From Chrysochromulina parva (lineage: Eukaryota; Haptophyta; Prymnesiales; Chrysochromulinaceae), in the NCBI GenBank assembly GCA_002887195.1, contig PJAB01001768.1:1-12330 (forward strand): a DNA stretch of 12,330 nucleotides, read 5' to 3'. A program made the position numbers and the translations under genes. Of the stretch, positions 1-6,512 are shown in pieces (positions within the stretch are counted from its first letter, which is position 1; the number at the start of each line of letters is the position of its first letter). The notes beneath the pieces were generated by a model. The model did not search any database, was not told where the DNA came from, and saw only the letters and a program-made list of their open reading frames with translations.

Positions 1-115
1 GCAGCACGAGGAGAAGCTTGATCGTCGAGTACGCATCCGCGCCGAGGAGCGCACCGTTGAACGTCGCGCGCAGAAAGGCGTCGGCTTGCATCAGTGGCCC
101 GGCTCGTTGCTGCAT
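1..115 (-). CDS. Possible edge of a minus-strand gene (partial)
   Basis: An open frame begins at an ATG complementary to 113-115 and runs off the left edge, giving about 38 residues; a second in-frame ATG lies at 89-91. The peptide has a balanced composition (ADAFLRATFNGALLGADAYS, then a hydrophobic stretch), unlike the Arg-rich shadow frames nearby. That is the only support. An in-frame TGA lies shortly upstream of the first ATG, so the start would be here unless an intron intervenes. I do not recognise the family. If real, it would be divergent from the gene at 451, with about 335 bp of shared upstream DNA. Confidence 0.25.
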   Translation of the reverse strand, partial: MQQRAGPLMQADAFLRATFNGALLGADAYSTIKLLLVL

Positions 116-450
116 GTCGCCAGGAAGGCGTCGGTAAGCTCAGAGCCAAAGTTACTCGCTGCGTACCTCGCGGCTTCGCGTCCGGCGTGGGCGCAGGGAC
201 TTCGCGTGCTGCGTCGGCTGCGGCGCGGCGCGCGCATGATGGCCCCGGCAGGCCCGCTGTTGCCGAAGTTTCTATGTTTTGAATGCACGCGGAATTCGAT
301 TAAAATTTTGCGAAACTGCAGCAACGCGGGAGGAGAGGGGAGCCTGTTGTCTCCCCAGTCACGGCGAGACCCCAAGTGGAGAGGAGCGGAGAGACTGGGG
401 GGATTGACAGGGGTCGCCGCAGGGGGCGACAGGGATCGACAGGGGGCGCC
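116..450. other. Upstream region of the STEEP1-like gene
   Basis: No convincing gene is seen. The stretch is GC-rich except for an AT-rich patch at about 291-315 containing GATTAAAATTTT, which could be a promoter element. An 8-bp inverted repeat (CCCCAGTC at 353-360, GACTGGGG at 393-400) brackets the start of a G-rich segment. An in-frame ATG at 376 would add 25 residues (Gly/Arg-rich) to the downstream protein. I treat that as untranslated because family similarity begins at the ATG at 451. Confidence 0.4.
397..446 (+). promoter_or_regulatory. Cluster of G-runs just before the start codon
   Basis: Five runs of three to six G (397-402, 410-413, 422-426, 432-434, 442-446) sit in 50 bp, ending four bases before the ATG at 451. 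The runs are separated by short CGACA- or TCGCC-like spacers, giving a rough repeat of about 10 bp. This pattern is compatible with a G-quadruplex in the 5' leader of the mRNA. That role is inference; it may simply be slipped repeat sequence. Confidence 0.35.
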
Positions 451-1326
451 ATGCCCAAGCGCGCGACGCACACCTTCGAGTCTGAAAAGGACGGCCTTTC
501 GGATGCGCAGCTGGGTTTGCACTACTGCATGTGCTGCGGCGAGTCGGTCCTCATTCTCGGGCCTGAGATGCAGCTCGCCGACTTGCCGCGCCGTCGTACT
601 GATGGCGCAATTGTGCTTGAGAAGGGCAAGGTGACCTACAAGCTGAATTGCAAGCCTCGTGAGGGCAAGGTGCTCAAGCGCACGGGCGGCTATGAGCGCC
701 AGTACCGCTTTGGCTGTTGGAACTGCGGCGTTCTCATTGGCTACCGAGCGGAGGACTCTGAGGACGCGCCGATCACATATTTGCTCTCCGACGCTACTGG
801 CACACAGGAAGACCTGTACCTGCAAATATACCAGGTGCCGCAATGCATCCAATCGACAGGCCCGCACAGCGTGCGCGTCGCGCTCGAGGTACGGTGCGGC
901 CAGACGAGGCGTGCGCTGCGCAGCGTCGAGACCGAGCATGTGGGCATCAGCGTGACAGCGCCCGCAAAAGACGGGTTGGCGAATGCGGAGTTGCTTGACT
1001 ACATGCAGAAGGTGCTGGCCGTGCCGCGCAAGGCGCTGCAGCTCTCGCGCGGCTGGTCGGCAACGACCAAGTTTCTGCTCGTCGCGGGTCTCCAGGCAGT
1101 GGACGTTTTCAAGCGGCTCAAGGCAGCGGTCGATACGGACATGACTGCGGCCGTCGACACAACCATGGCCGCGCAGGCAGACCCGCTCGGCGAGTTCGGC
1201 CCGAAGGAGGTATTCACGCAAGGCGCTGCCAGCTTTCAAACTCGGAAGCTGTGGGAGCAGAGTGAGGAGCTGGAGGACGATCTCGCGCCCATCCCCGACA
1301 AAAAACAACAGGTTTTCATCAAGTGA
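451..1326 (+). CDS. STEEP1-like domain fused to DUF167 (YggU/UPF0235)
   Basis: Encodes 291 residues. Residues 1-110 resemble the STEEP1 (CXorf56) family: the start MPKRATHTF, a Cys cluster (C26, C28, C29; YCMCCGESVLIL), a PRRRTDGAIVL segment (47-55), and ERQYRFGCWNCG (82-93) with a second Cys pair (C89, C92). The Cys pairs suggest a zinc site. Residues about 138-222 match DUF167: APAKDGLANAELLDYM (170-185), then a Pro-Arg-Lys and a Gly-Trp-Ser...Lys segment. This fused order is known from plant UPF0235-type proteins that begin with nearly the same MPKR-T-HT motif, which is why I place the start at 451. Human STEEP1 promotes exit of STING from the ER; the biochemical role of DUF167 is unresolved, so function here is unknown. 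A tail of about 65 residues with an acidic stretch (EELEDD, 272-277) extends past DUF167. No introns are visible. Confidence 0.85.
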   Translation: MPKRATHTFESEKDGLSDAQLGLHYCMCCGESVLILGPEMQLADLPRRRTDGAIVLEKGKVTYKLNCKPREGKVLKRTGGYERQYRFGCWNCGVLIGYRAEDSEDAPITYLLSDATGTQEDLYLQIYQVPQCIQSTGPHSVRVALEVRCGQTRRALRSVETEHVGISVTAPAKDGLANAELLDYMQKVLAVPRKALQLSRGWSATTKFLLVAGLQAVDVFKRLKAAVDTDMTAAVDTTMAAQADPLGEFGPKEVFTQGAASFQTRKLWEQSEELEDDLAPIPDKKQQVFIK

Positions 1327-1603
1327 TGTTGCGTCGGAGATTCTGTCAGCGAGTTTCCGTTGACCGTTCAGAGCAGTTCAGACACCCGCCACGGAACTTC
1401 ACAAAACGCGTTGTGTTGAACTACAAAGCAGTTCGGCGTTGGGCCCAAGGAAGGCCCAAGGTTAGCCCAATTGTGGTTAGCCCAAGGCAGGACTTCTTGT
1501 TCTTGTTCTGGACTTGGATTGCCGGGAACAGCCTTGTGGGAACAGCCGGCACGAGGAGTCGAGGACCGAGCTCGGCTCTGTGGTGTGAAACACACAACTC
1601 TCT

Positions 1604-1646
1604 GTTGAAAAGTTGTATGGCAACTTTCAATTGGCAACTTTTCAAC
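1604..1646. repeat. Perfect 12-bp inverted repeat
   Basis: GTTGAAAAGTTG at 1604-1615 is repeated inverted as CAACTTTTCAAC at 1635-1646, with 19 bases between. The loop contains a third, shorter copy (CAACTTTCAA from 1621), so two alternative hairpins are possible. It lies about 280 bp after the stop codon of the STEEP1-like gene. It could fold in RNA or be the remnant of a small repeat element. Confidence 0.7.
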
Positions 1647-1752
1647 CCCTCGGCACACTTGGCTCGTGTCTAGGCTTTCGGAAATTTCCCAAACTCGCCG
1701 CTCCCAGAGGAGCAGCACTACATGTAATGTACTGTACGTGTGTGAATATGTG

Positions 1753-1808
1753 CATAATTGGGTCTCGCCGCACTTTCCCGAGTTCATAATTGGGTCTCGC
1801 CGCACTTT
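1753..1808. repeat. 24-bp direct repeat, two perfect copies
   Basis: The 24-base unit CATAATTGGGTCTCGCCGCA plus CTTT occurs at 1753-1776 and again at 1785-1808, a 32-bp period with an 8-base spacer. It lies 300-356 bp upstream of the hydroxylase start. It is either a local duplication or a pair of binding sites. Confidence 0.85.
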
Positions 1809-2108
1809 GACTTTCTCTTTAATTGTCTCTTTTTATGGCTGTTTCTCAGCTCTCCGTCTGCATGTGTTCTACCTTGGGGGTTCGGTATTCCTGTTCACTG
1901 CCTCGCTGTTTCGTTGTGTGTGTGAACTTAAAACAGGACCACGTCTGTGTATTCATAGTGAATACCGGGTGAGTGCGTCGGCTGGCTTTTCGCTCACACG
2001 AGTCAATCGGCACGCCCAGCACTTTGTCTTGAAATGAGGCAGCGCAGCAACAACCCTCCTAGCCCTCATCCCCTCAAGAAACGTCAAGACAGGAGCCAAC
2101 AAGCACAC

Positions 2109-3206
2109 ATGGATTCGAAAATGCGCGTCGCTCAGCTGCAATGCCTTATCTTCTTCTGCCTTCCGCGTGCGCTCGTAAGTGCTGCAGACCTCGAGGCTTG
2201 CACGGACATTCAAACAGATTGCAAGATCTGGGCGAGTGAGGGGGAGTGCAAGAAGAATAGCGCCTACATGTGGGTGAACTGCCCCAAATCTTGTGAGACT
2301 TGTGAGTACGCTGCAAAGCGTCGAGCCATAACATCGGGAGAGTACTCATGCGAAAATATTGGCGACGACTCAATCAAGGCCGGCGGCATCGCGGCGCGCA
2401 TGGAAGCGATGCTCAACATGAAAGAGTACAGCCCGCGGCTGCTGAGCGAGGATCCGCCCGTGATGATGCTTGAGACATTTATCGATCGAGACTTTGCTGC
2501 CGAGGTGCTGCGTGTGGGCGGGCACGATTTCCAGCGCTCGCTCGCCGGTTTCGATGATGGGCACGTACCCTCGCGCACGTCCTCCACGTCGTGGTGCAAC
2601 GTGCCGACGTGCGAGGACAGCGCCGTCATGGAACGCTTCAAGGAGCGGATCACCTCTCTACTCGACTGCCCCATGCTGAATACGGAGCACCTGCAGGTAC
2701 TTCGGTACGAGGTGGGCCAGTTTTACAAGTCGCATCACGACCAGAACTCACCCGTTGACTCACCACCCGGCCCGCGGGTGTGGACCTTTTTCACGTATTT
2801 GTCCGAGGTCGACGAGGGTGGTGAGACCTACTTTCCGTACCTCAACCTGACTGTCACGCCGAAGACAGGCAGTGCGATCGTGTGGCCGAGCGTGCGCAAC
2901 GAGAACATCTTCGAAGACGAGCTGCGCACCGAGCACGAGGCCATGCCCGTCCGCGCGGGCGTAAAATATGCGGCCAATTTTTGGACACATCTTCGTGACT
3001 TCCAGACGCCGCACGCCGCACACTGTGGCACCACCGCCGTCAGGACGGCCACCGAGAGGCGAAAAGCCGTCGAGGCGGCGCGGGTTAAGAACGGCGGTGC
3101 GCCTGACGGCCTCATGAACGCCGCCATATCGGGCGTGCGGCCCGACGATCCACGGCTGAGACAACCGTACAGGAACGTCGATAAGCGGGGTAAGGAGGAG
3201 CTGTAG
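2109..3206 (+). CDS. ShKT-domain prolyl 4-hydroxylase (2OG-Fe(II) oxygenase), KEEL end
   Basis: Encodes 365 residues. A hydrophobic segment (about 6-25, cleavage plausible near ALVSA/ADLE) forms a signal peptide. An ShKT domain follows with all six cysteines (C31, C38, C47, C58, C62, C65; WASEGEC and CPKSCETC). ShKT is a common extracellular fold and does not imply a toxin here. Residues about 115-296 form a prolyl 4-hydroxylase-type double-stranded beta-helix: iron ligands H209 and D211 (GQFYKSHHD), distal H276 (TEHEAMPV) and 2-oxoglutarate-binding K286, followed by ANFWTH. Such enzymes hydroxylate peptidyl proline using Fe(II), 2-oxoglutarate and O2. The last four residues, KEEL, fit the KDEL-type ER-retrieval pattern, agreeing with an ER-lumen enzyme. 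I chose the ATG at 2109 because it sits just before the signal peptide; the ATG at 2121 is equally possible, and the frame extends to an ATG at 2034. The substrate is unknown. Confidence 0.9.
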   Translation: MDSKMRVAQLQCLIFFCLPRALVSAADLEACTDIQTDCKIWASEGECKKNSAYMWVNCPKSCETCEYAAKRRAITSGEYSCENIGDDSIKAGGIAARMEAMLNMKEYSPRLLSEDPPVMMLETFIDRDFAAEVLRVGGHDFQRSLAGFDDGHVPSRTSSTSWCNVPTCEDSAVMERFKERITSLLDCPMLNTEHLQVLRYEVGQFYKSHHDQNSPVDSPPGPRVWTFFTYLSEVDEGGETYFPYLNLTVTPKTGSAIVWPSVRNENIFEDELRTEHEAMPVRAGVKYAANFWTHLRDFQTPHAAHCGTTAVRTATERRKAVEAARVKNGGAPDGLMNAAISGVRPDDPRLRQPYRNVDKRGKEEL

Positions 3207-3515
3207 AGCTCTAGCCCTGACTGAAGCTGCACTAGCAAGCAGTTTAGAGTACAAGTCAGCAGATCAGAGACGGTTCGGCCTTCGCGGCTTCGGCGAGGAG
3301 CGACGGTCACGGTGATCGGTGAGTTGAGAGTTCGTTCGAAGACATCCTATCGTAATAATTGTCTAAAATACAAGTAAGGACTATTTGTGCGTGGAAGTGA
3401 GGATTTGAGGGTGGTGAACTTTGCCATAATAGATAATTGTTGAAACACCACCTTTTCACTCGCTCCCTTCACACGCACCCTTCACACGCGCGGACCTTTC
3501 CCTCGAAGCGCGCGC
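3207..3515. other. Gap between hydroxylase and GnT-I genes
   Basis: This 309-bp gap has no gene. Its middle (about 3345-3445) is AT-rich and may include the promoter. Just before the GnT-I start is a pyrimidine-rich leader with a 12-bp unit, CCCTTCACACGC, at 3465-3476 and 3478-3489. A palindromic AGAGCTCT lies at the hydroxylase stop codon (about 3205-3212). Confidence 0.5.
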
Positions 3516-5108
3516 ATGAAGCGCGCGGAACTGCTCGCGTGCGTCGCGCTTCTTGCGCTCGGCTCGATGCTAGTGTTCAACACTCGGCTACTGGGCAGCA
3601 GTTCGTTGTGGTGCGATCCGCGCGTGCAAGAGCGCCTCGCCGAGAAGGACCGCTCAGTGAAGCAGGCAATGCAGCAGATGCAGGAGGCGCTCATGCAGCA
3701 GGAGGCGACGCTGAGTGCGTTGACCAAAGAGCGAGCCGCGTCGCACGAGCTGCGCAAGAAGCTCGAGCAACTCAGCGGTGGCGGCGGCGGCAGCAGCAGC
3801 AGCAGCAGCAGCAGCAGTGGCAGCACGCGCAGGCGGCGGCGCACCTCGTCGGTCGGAGCTACAGACGAAGCGGTCAGCGCGGCTTCGGACGTCGCTGAGT
3901 CCTCGATAGCGATCCCGCAGGCGCTGTCGGCACCCGAGATGCAAGCAGGCGGAGCCGACAGTACCCTAGCTCTGACCGGCGGTGCCGGGAGTGGCAATTA
4001 TAAGCTCAGCCCGGAGGCGATCGCAGTGGTTGTGATCGCGTACAATCGGCCGCAGTACCTCGACGAGGCGCTCAAGTCGATCAACGCGAGCCACCCGGGC
4101 GGTTCGAGCTTCCCCGTGTACGTCTCGCAGGACGGCGAGAACGGGCCCGTCACCAACGTCGTGCTCAAATACGGCTACAGGAGCCTCGTACATCCGCGCA
4201 AGATCCTTTCGTTCGACCGGGGCAGCTACCTTTCCAAAAACCAGGGCTACGCCTACTTGTCGGTGCACTACGGCTGGGCGCTGCGCACACTCTTTGGGAT
4301 GGGTCCGAGCGGCGCGAGCGGCGCGAAAAGCGCGGCCATCTACGCGGGCGTCATTATCCTCGAGGAGGATATCCGTGTGTCGACGGACTTCTTCGCCTAC
4401 TTCGAGGCGGCGGCGCCGCTGCTCGAGTCGGACCCGACGCTGCTGTGCGTGTCGGCGTTCAACGACAACGGGCAGGATGCCTTCCCGGGCGACCCGCGCG
4501 CCCTCCACCGCTCTGACTTTTTCCCGGGGCTCGGTTGGCTCCTCTCTCGCCGACTTTGGGACGAGTTGGGGCCGAAGTGGCCCGAGGCTCGTGGCTTCTG
4601 GGATGACTGGCTGCGGGAGACGCCGCAGCGCAAAGGGCGCGCGTCGATCCGGCCCGAGGTGAGCCGCACGGTCACATTTGGCGCAGTCGGCACATCGGTC
4701 GGCCAATTCTACCAAAAGTACCTCGCCAAGATCTCGCTCAATGTTCGCAAGGTGGACTGGGTGACTGAGGACTTGAGCTACCTCAAGCAGCAGTCGTACG
4801 ATGCCCTCTTCACCGAATGGTTGGACAAGGCGACGGCCGTGCCGAATCTAGAGTCGGCGCGGAAGGTGGCAGAGCAGGATCGGGAAGGCGCCAGCCTCGT
4901 GCTCCGGTATCGCGACGAAGCCGACTTTGTGTCCATGTGCAAGCAGCTCGGCCTCATGGAGGACCTCAAGGCCGGCGTGCCGCGAACCGCCTACCATGGC
5001 GTCGTGCTCGTGCGCATCAACGGCCGCCGCCTCTTCTTGGCGCCCGGCTACAAGGTTGAACAGGACATCACCGTGGACGGCCATGGCAAAAAAGCCGGCA
5101 TCCATTGA
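3516..5108 (+). CDS. MGAT1: GnT-I: mannosyl-glycoprotein beta-1,2-GlcNAc-transferase (GT13)
   Basis: Encodes 530 residues, a type II Golgi membrane protein: short basic N-terminus, membrane anchor at about 5-22, stem with a Gln/Met/Glu/Lys-rich likely coiled coil (about 36-86), a Gly5-Ser9 tract (88-101), an Arg run (105-109), and a GT13 catalytic domain from about 163 to the end. Diagnostic segments are VVVIAYNRPQYLDEAL (171-186), the nucleotide-sugar/metal motif EED (283-285, in VIILEEDI), SAFNDNGQD (313-321), DFFPGLGWLL (334-343), FWDDWLR (361-367), RASIRPEVSRTVTFG (375-389) and DLSYL (419-423). GnT-I adds GlcNAc to the Man5 N-glycan, the first step to complex and hybrid glycans. Animal GnT-I is about 445 residues; the excess here lies mainly in the stem. 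Human GnT-I has EDD where this has EED. It is one uninterrupted frame with key residues present, so probably active. The related POMGNT1 is less likely because end-to-end similarity is to GnT-I. Confidence 0.93.
   Translation: MKRAELLACVALLALGSMLVFNTRLLGSSSLWCDPRVQERLAEKDRSVKQAMQQMQEALMQQEATLSALTKERAASHELRKKLEQLSGGGGGSSSSSSSSSGSTRRRRRTSSVGATDEAVSAASDVAESSIAIPQALSAPEMQAGGADSTLALTGGAGSGNYKLSPEAIAVVVIAYNRPQYLDEALKSINASHPGGSSFPVYVSQDGENGPVTNVVLKYGYRSLVHPRKILSFDRGSYLSKNQGYAYLSVHYGWALRTLFGMGPSGASGAKSAAIYAGVIILEEDIRVSTDFFAYFEAAAPLLESDPTLLCVSAFNDNGQDAFPGDPRALHRSDFFPGLGWLLSRRLWDELGPKWPEARGFWDDWLRETPQRKGRASIRPEVSRTVTFGAVGTSVGQFYQKYLAKISLNVRKVDWVTEDLSYLKQQSYDALFTEWLDKATAVPNLESARKVAEQDREGASLVLRYRDEADFVSMCKQLGLMEDLKAGVPRTAYHGVVLVRINGRRLFLAPGYKVEQDITVDGHGKKAGIH
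3792..3818 (+). repeat. AGC trinucleotide repeat coding for poly-Ser
   Basis: Eight AGC codons and one AGT encode nine serines in the GnT-I stem, directly after five glycine codons. The tract lies in a linker outside the catalytic domain, where length change should be tolerated. It is likely to vary in length between strains. Confidence 0.9.
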
Positions 5109-5187
5109 ACGCAGCGGCGTGCTGGGAAGCTCCCATCACTATGCCTCAACTTGAATTTGTCGTGATGTACAGCGGATCAACTGTACA

Positions 5188-5211
5188 ACTAGCTTAGTTA
5201 ACTAGGCTAGT
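5188..5211. repeat. Imperfect 24-bp palindrome after the GnT-I stop
   Basis: ACTAGC (5188-5193) and GCTAGT (5206-5211) flank the perfect 10-bp palindrome TAGTTAACTA (5195-5204), so 11 of 12 pairs match. It lies about 80 bp after the GnT-I stop codon in AT-rich DNA and would fold into a hairpin in the 3' untranslated RNA. A link to 3'-end formation is inference. Confidence 0.6.
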
Positions 5212-5316
5212 AATGTTATGCGATGTGGTGTAACACTTCATGCGTAATGGGGTTCCTCGGGTTTCCCATAATACCTAAATCCTAATGTAGTGCTTGACGT
5301 GTAAGCTGAGAGTGTT

Positions 5317-5340
5317 CGGTTCCCGACAAATTCGGAACCG
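5317..5340. repeat. 7-bp inverted repeat
   Basis: CGGTTCC at 5317-5323 pairs with GGAACCG at 5334-5340 across a 10-base loop. It is a short stem in non-coding DNA with no assigned role. Confidence 0.5.
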
Positions 5341-5626
5341 ATCCGATCACAGCGCGACATTGTACGAAACGTTATGTGCGCAACGCGGGCTTCCGCACTT
5401 CGTTTTGCGTTGCATGCAAAGCCTTCGTTGGGCGAGCACGATCTGACGGCTCTCATGCAACGGGGCACGTCGACCGTGCTCACGCACGCGCTGGCGGCAC
5501 TCACCTCGGTCATCTGTTGTCATCTGCAGTGCGGCCGTCATCGTGTGGGCGCGTTCGCGCTCTCCGCAGGGGGTCGGTCAAGGCCACGAGCACACCGCCG
5601 CCAAGGCAGCCGAAGCGATCTCCAAC

Positions 5627-5658
5627 ATCGGCGCGCTATCGGCGCGCTATCGGCGCGC
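5627..5658. repeat. 11-bp tandem repeat, about 2.9 copies
   Basis: The unit ATCGGCGCGCT starts at 5627, 5638 and 5649 and breaks off one base short in the third copy. A unit not divisible by three, with no supported gene around it, fits non-coding DNA. Confidence 0.8.
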
Positions 5659-5934
5659 AGATCCTCTCCTCGCTGGTGACGCTGCTGCGGACGACAATGG
5701 CGAGGACGATGAAGTTTTGGAAGCTCGATGATGCGCGCACAGGTCGCATGAAGGGGGGCCGACTCGTCGATGATTGGCAGCACGTCTACCTGATCGTCTC
5801 CTTTGACTTCGTTGACCGCCTTCCCCTCGGACAGTGTTATGGGTGTACGCTTGCTGACCAGACGGAAGTGATCGAGGTGGATGTTGCGGTCAAATGTCAT
5901 GTTTGGAATGTCTATGCCATTTGGATCCGGAGCA

Positions 5935-5935
<1 letters not shown>

Positions 5936-5977
<42 letters not shown>
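5936..5977. repeat. Hexamer tandem repeat, seven copies
   Basis: CCTCGT is repeated seven times without error. On the minus strand it reads as alternating Glu-Asp codons directly after the S6-like segment of the channel relic. The perfect copies suggest recent slippage expansion. The unit length keeps the frame. Confidence 0.9.
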
Positions 5978-6512
5978 TGATTGCGTCAAGCACGACCGCA
6001 ATGAGGTTCATGGCAACGTATAGCGACCCACGAACAGCTCAAGTCCTCGACACAAGTCCATCCACTCGCCCGTCATGATGATGAAGACAGTAAGCATGGC
6101 GGGCACGAATGAGTCGAAGTGCATCCATGGGAGCTCCTCGAAGCTACCTCGAAGCCGTTGAAGACACCGCCAAAGAGCTGCATGCCCATGAGGGCGAAGA
6201 TGAGCATGACCATGAGCATCAGGAGGAAGAGGTTAGACATGAGCGACAACGCCTTGCCCAAGGTCATGACGACTATGTACAGGCCCTTCCACACGTGCGC
6301 ATGAGGCGCAGCACCCGCAGCACCCGAAACGTCCGAATGATACGCAAGAAGGACAGGTTGAAGCCGAGGCGGCGTACGAAGAGCATCTCGAGAACCCTTA
6401 CGGCCACAGTCATGTACACGAGGGCATTCCAGCCGTCGCCCCAGTATCCTATGCAGCCGAGGCCGTAAAGCTTCGCCAACATATCGACGACGAAGATCAG
6501 ATTGAAGACGTC
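5976..6512 (-). pseudogene. Relic of a voltage-gated Ca/Na-type channel repeat, frame-broken
   Basis: Four minus-strand blocks in different frames follow the order of a 6-TM voltage-gated cation channel. Block 1 (6512-6294): S2-S3 (DVFNLIFVVDMLAKLYGLG, then GYWGDGWN) and an S4 with Arg every third residue (LRIIRTFRVLRVLRLMRT). Block 2 (6291-6148): WKGLYIVVMTLGKAL linker and S5 ending ALMGMQLFGG. Block 3 (6136-6053): pore loop (MHFDSFVPAMLTVF, then MTGEW). Block 4 (about 6029-5976): S6 end (NLIAVVLDAINE) before the acidic tract. Two extra bases (6293-6292) separate blocks 1 and 2. Eleven extra bases (6147-6137), resembling a tandem copy of CTTCGAG-type sequence, separate 2 and 3. Between 3 and 4 the frame shifts and much of S6 is missing. 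S1 is not found. The pore reads TGEW where four-repeat channels usually have TGE-x-W. Such channels pass Ca or Na ions on depolarisation; this copy cannot encode one as written. Assembly error is the alternative, and an intron is unlikely at such short gaps. Confidence 0.75.

Larger units (their letters stand above)
1327..2108. other. Intergenic region with short repeats
   Basis: This 782-bp gap is less GC-rich than its neighbours and shows no recognisable coding. Short frames in it (for example 1323-1673 and 1666-2037 on the plus strand) have no domain or consistent coding character. It contains the repeated motif GCCCAA (about 1440-1486), a duplicated GGGAACAGCC (within 1521-1550), a 12-bp inverted repeat and a 24-bp direct repeat, both listed separately. 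It must hold the 3' end of the STEEP1-like transcript and the promoter and leader of the hydroxylase gene, but I cannot place either. Confidence 0.6.
5109..5975. other. Convergent gap downstream of GnT-I; no clear gene
   Basis: No frame here shows a recognisable domain. Frames at 5376-6023 (plus) and 5238-5541 (minus) have mixed composition and no family signal. The minus-strand frame that carries the end of the channel relic stays open from 5975 down to 5538, but past its acidic repeat (listed separately) the sequence is unrecognisable. The gap holds an imperfect palindrome (5188-5211), an inverted repeat (5317-5340) and an 11-bp tandem repeat (5627-5658). Confidence 0.5.

Noticed and set aside
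91..1308. 405-codon minus-strand frame
   Set aside because: It lies opposite the STEEP1-like gene, is rich in Arg, Leu, Ala and His, and shows no domain; it is an antisense shadow of GC-rich coding DNA.
1969..1974. GTGAGT as a donor for a leader intron of the hydroxylase gene
   Set aside because: Possible, but no convincing acceptor or transcript evidence can be seen before 2109.
2175..2180. GTAAGT resembling a 5' splice site
   Set aside because: The frame reads straight through with a complete signal peptide followed at once by a full ShKT domain, so no intron is needed.
2109..2310. ShKT segment as a toxin gene
   Set aside because: ShKT is a widespread extracellular module; here it is the N-terminal part of a hydroxylase with full catalytic residues.
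3966..4715. 249-codon minus-strand frame
   Set aside because: Antisense to the GnT-I catalytic domain, which has clear family motifs; composition is that of a shadow.
5317..5340. Bacterial-type terminator or tRNA arm
   Set aside because: The stem is only 7 bp, has no following T-run, and no cloverleaf could be built around it.
5627..5658. CRISPR-like repeat array
   Set aside because: Units are 11 bp in direct tandem without spacers, so this is ordinary tandem repetition.
5376..6023. 215-codon plus-strand frame with poly-Leu/Val
   Set aside because: The LVLVLV segment is only the complement-frame reading of the hexamer repeat; the frame crosses the channel relic's S6 block and has no domain.
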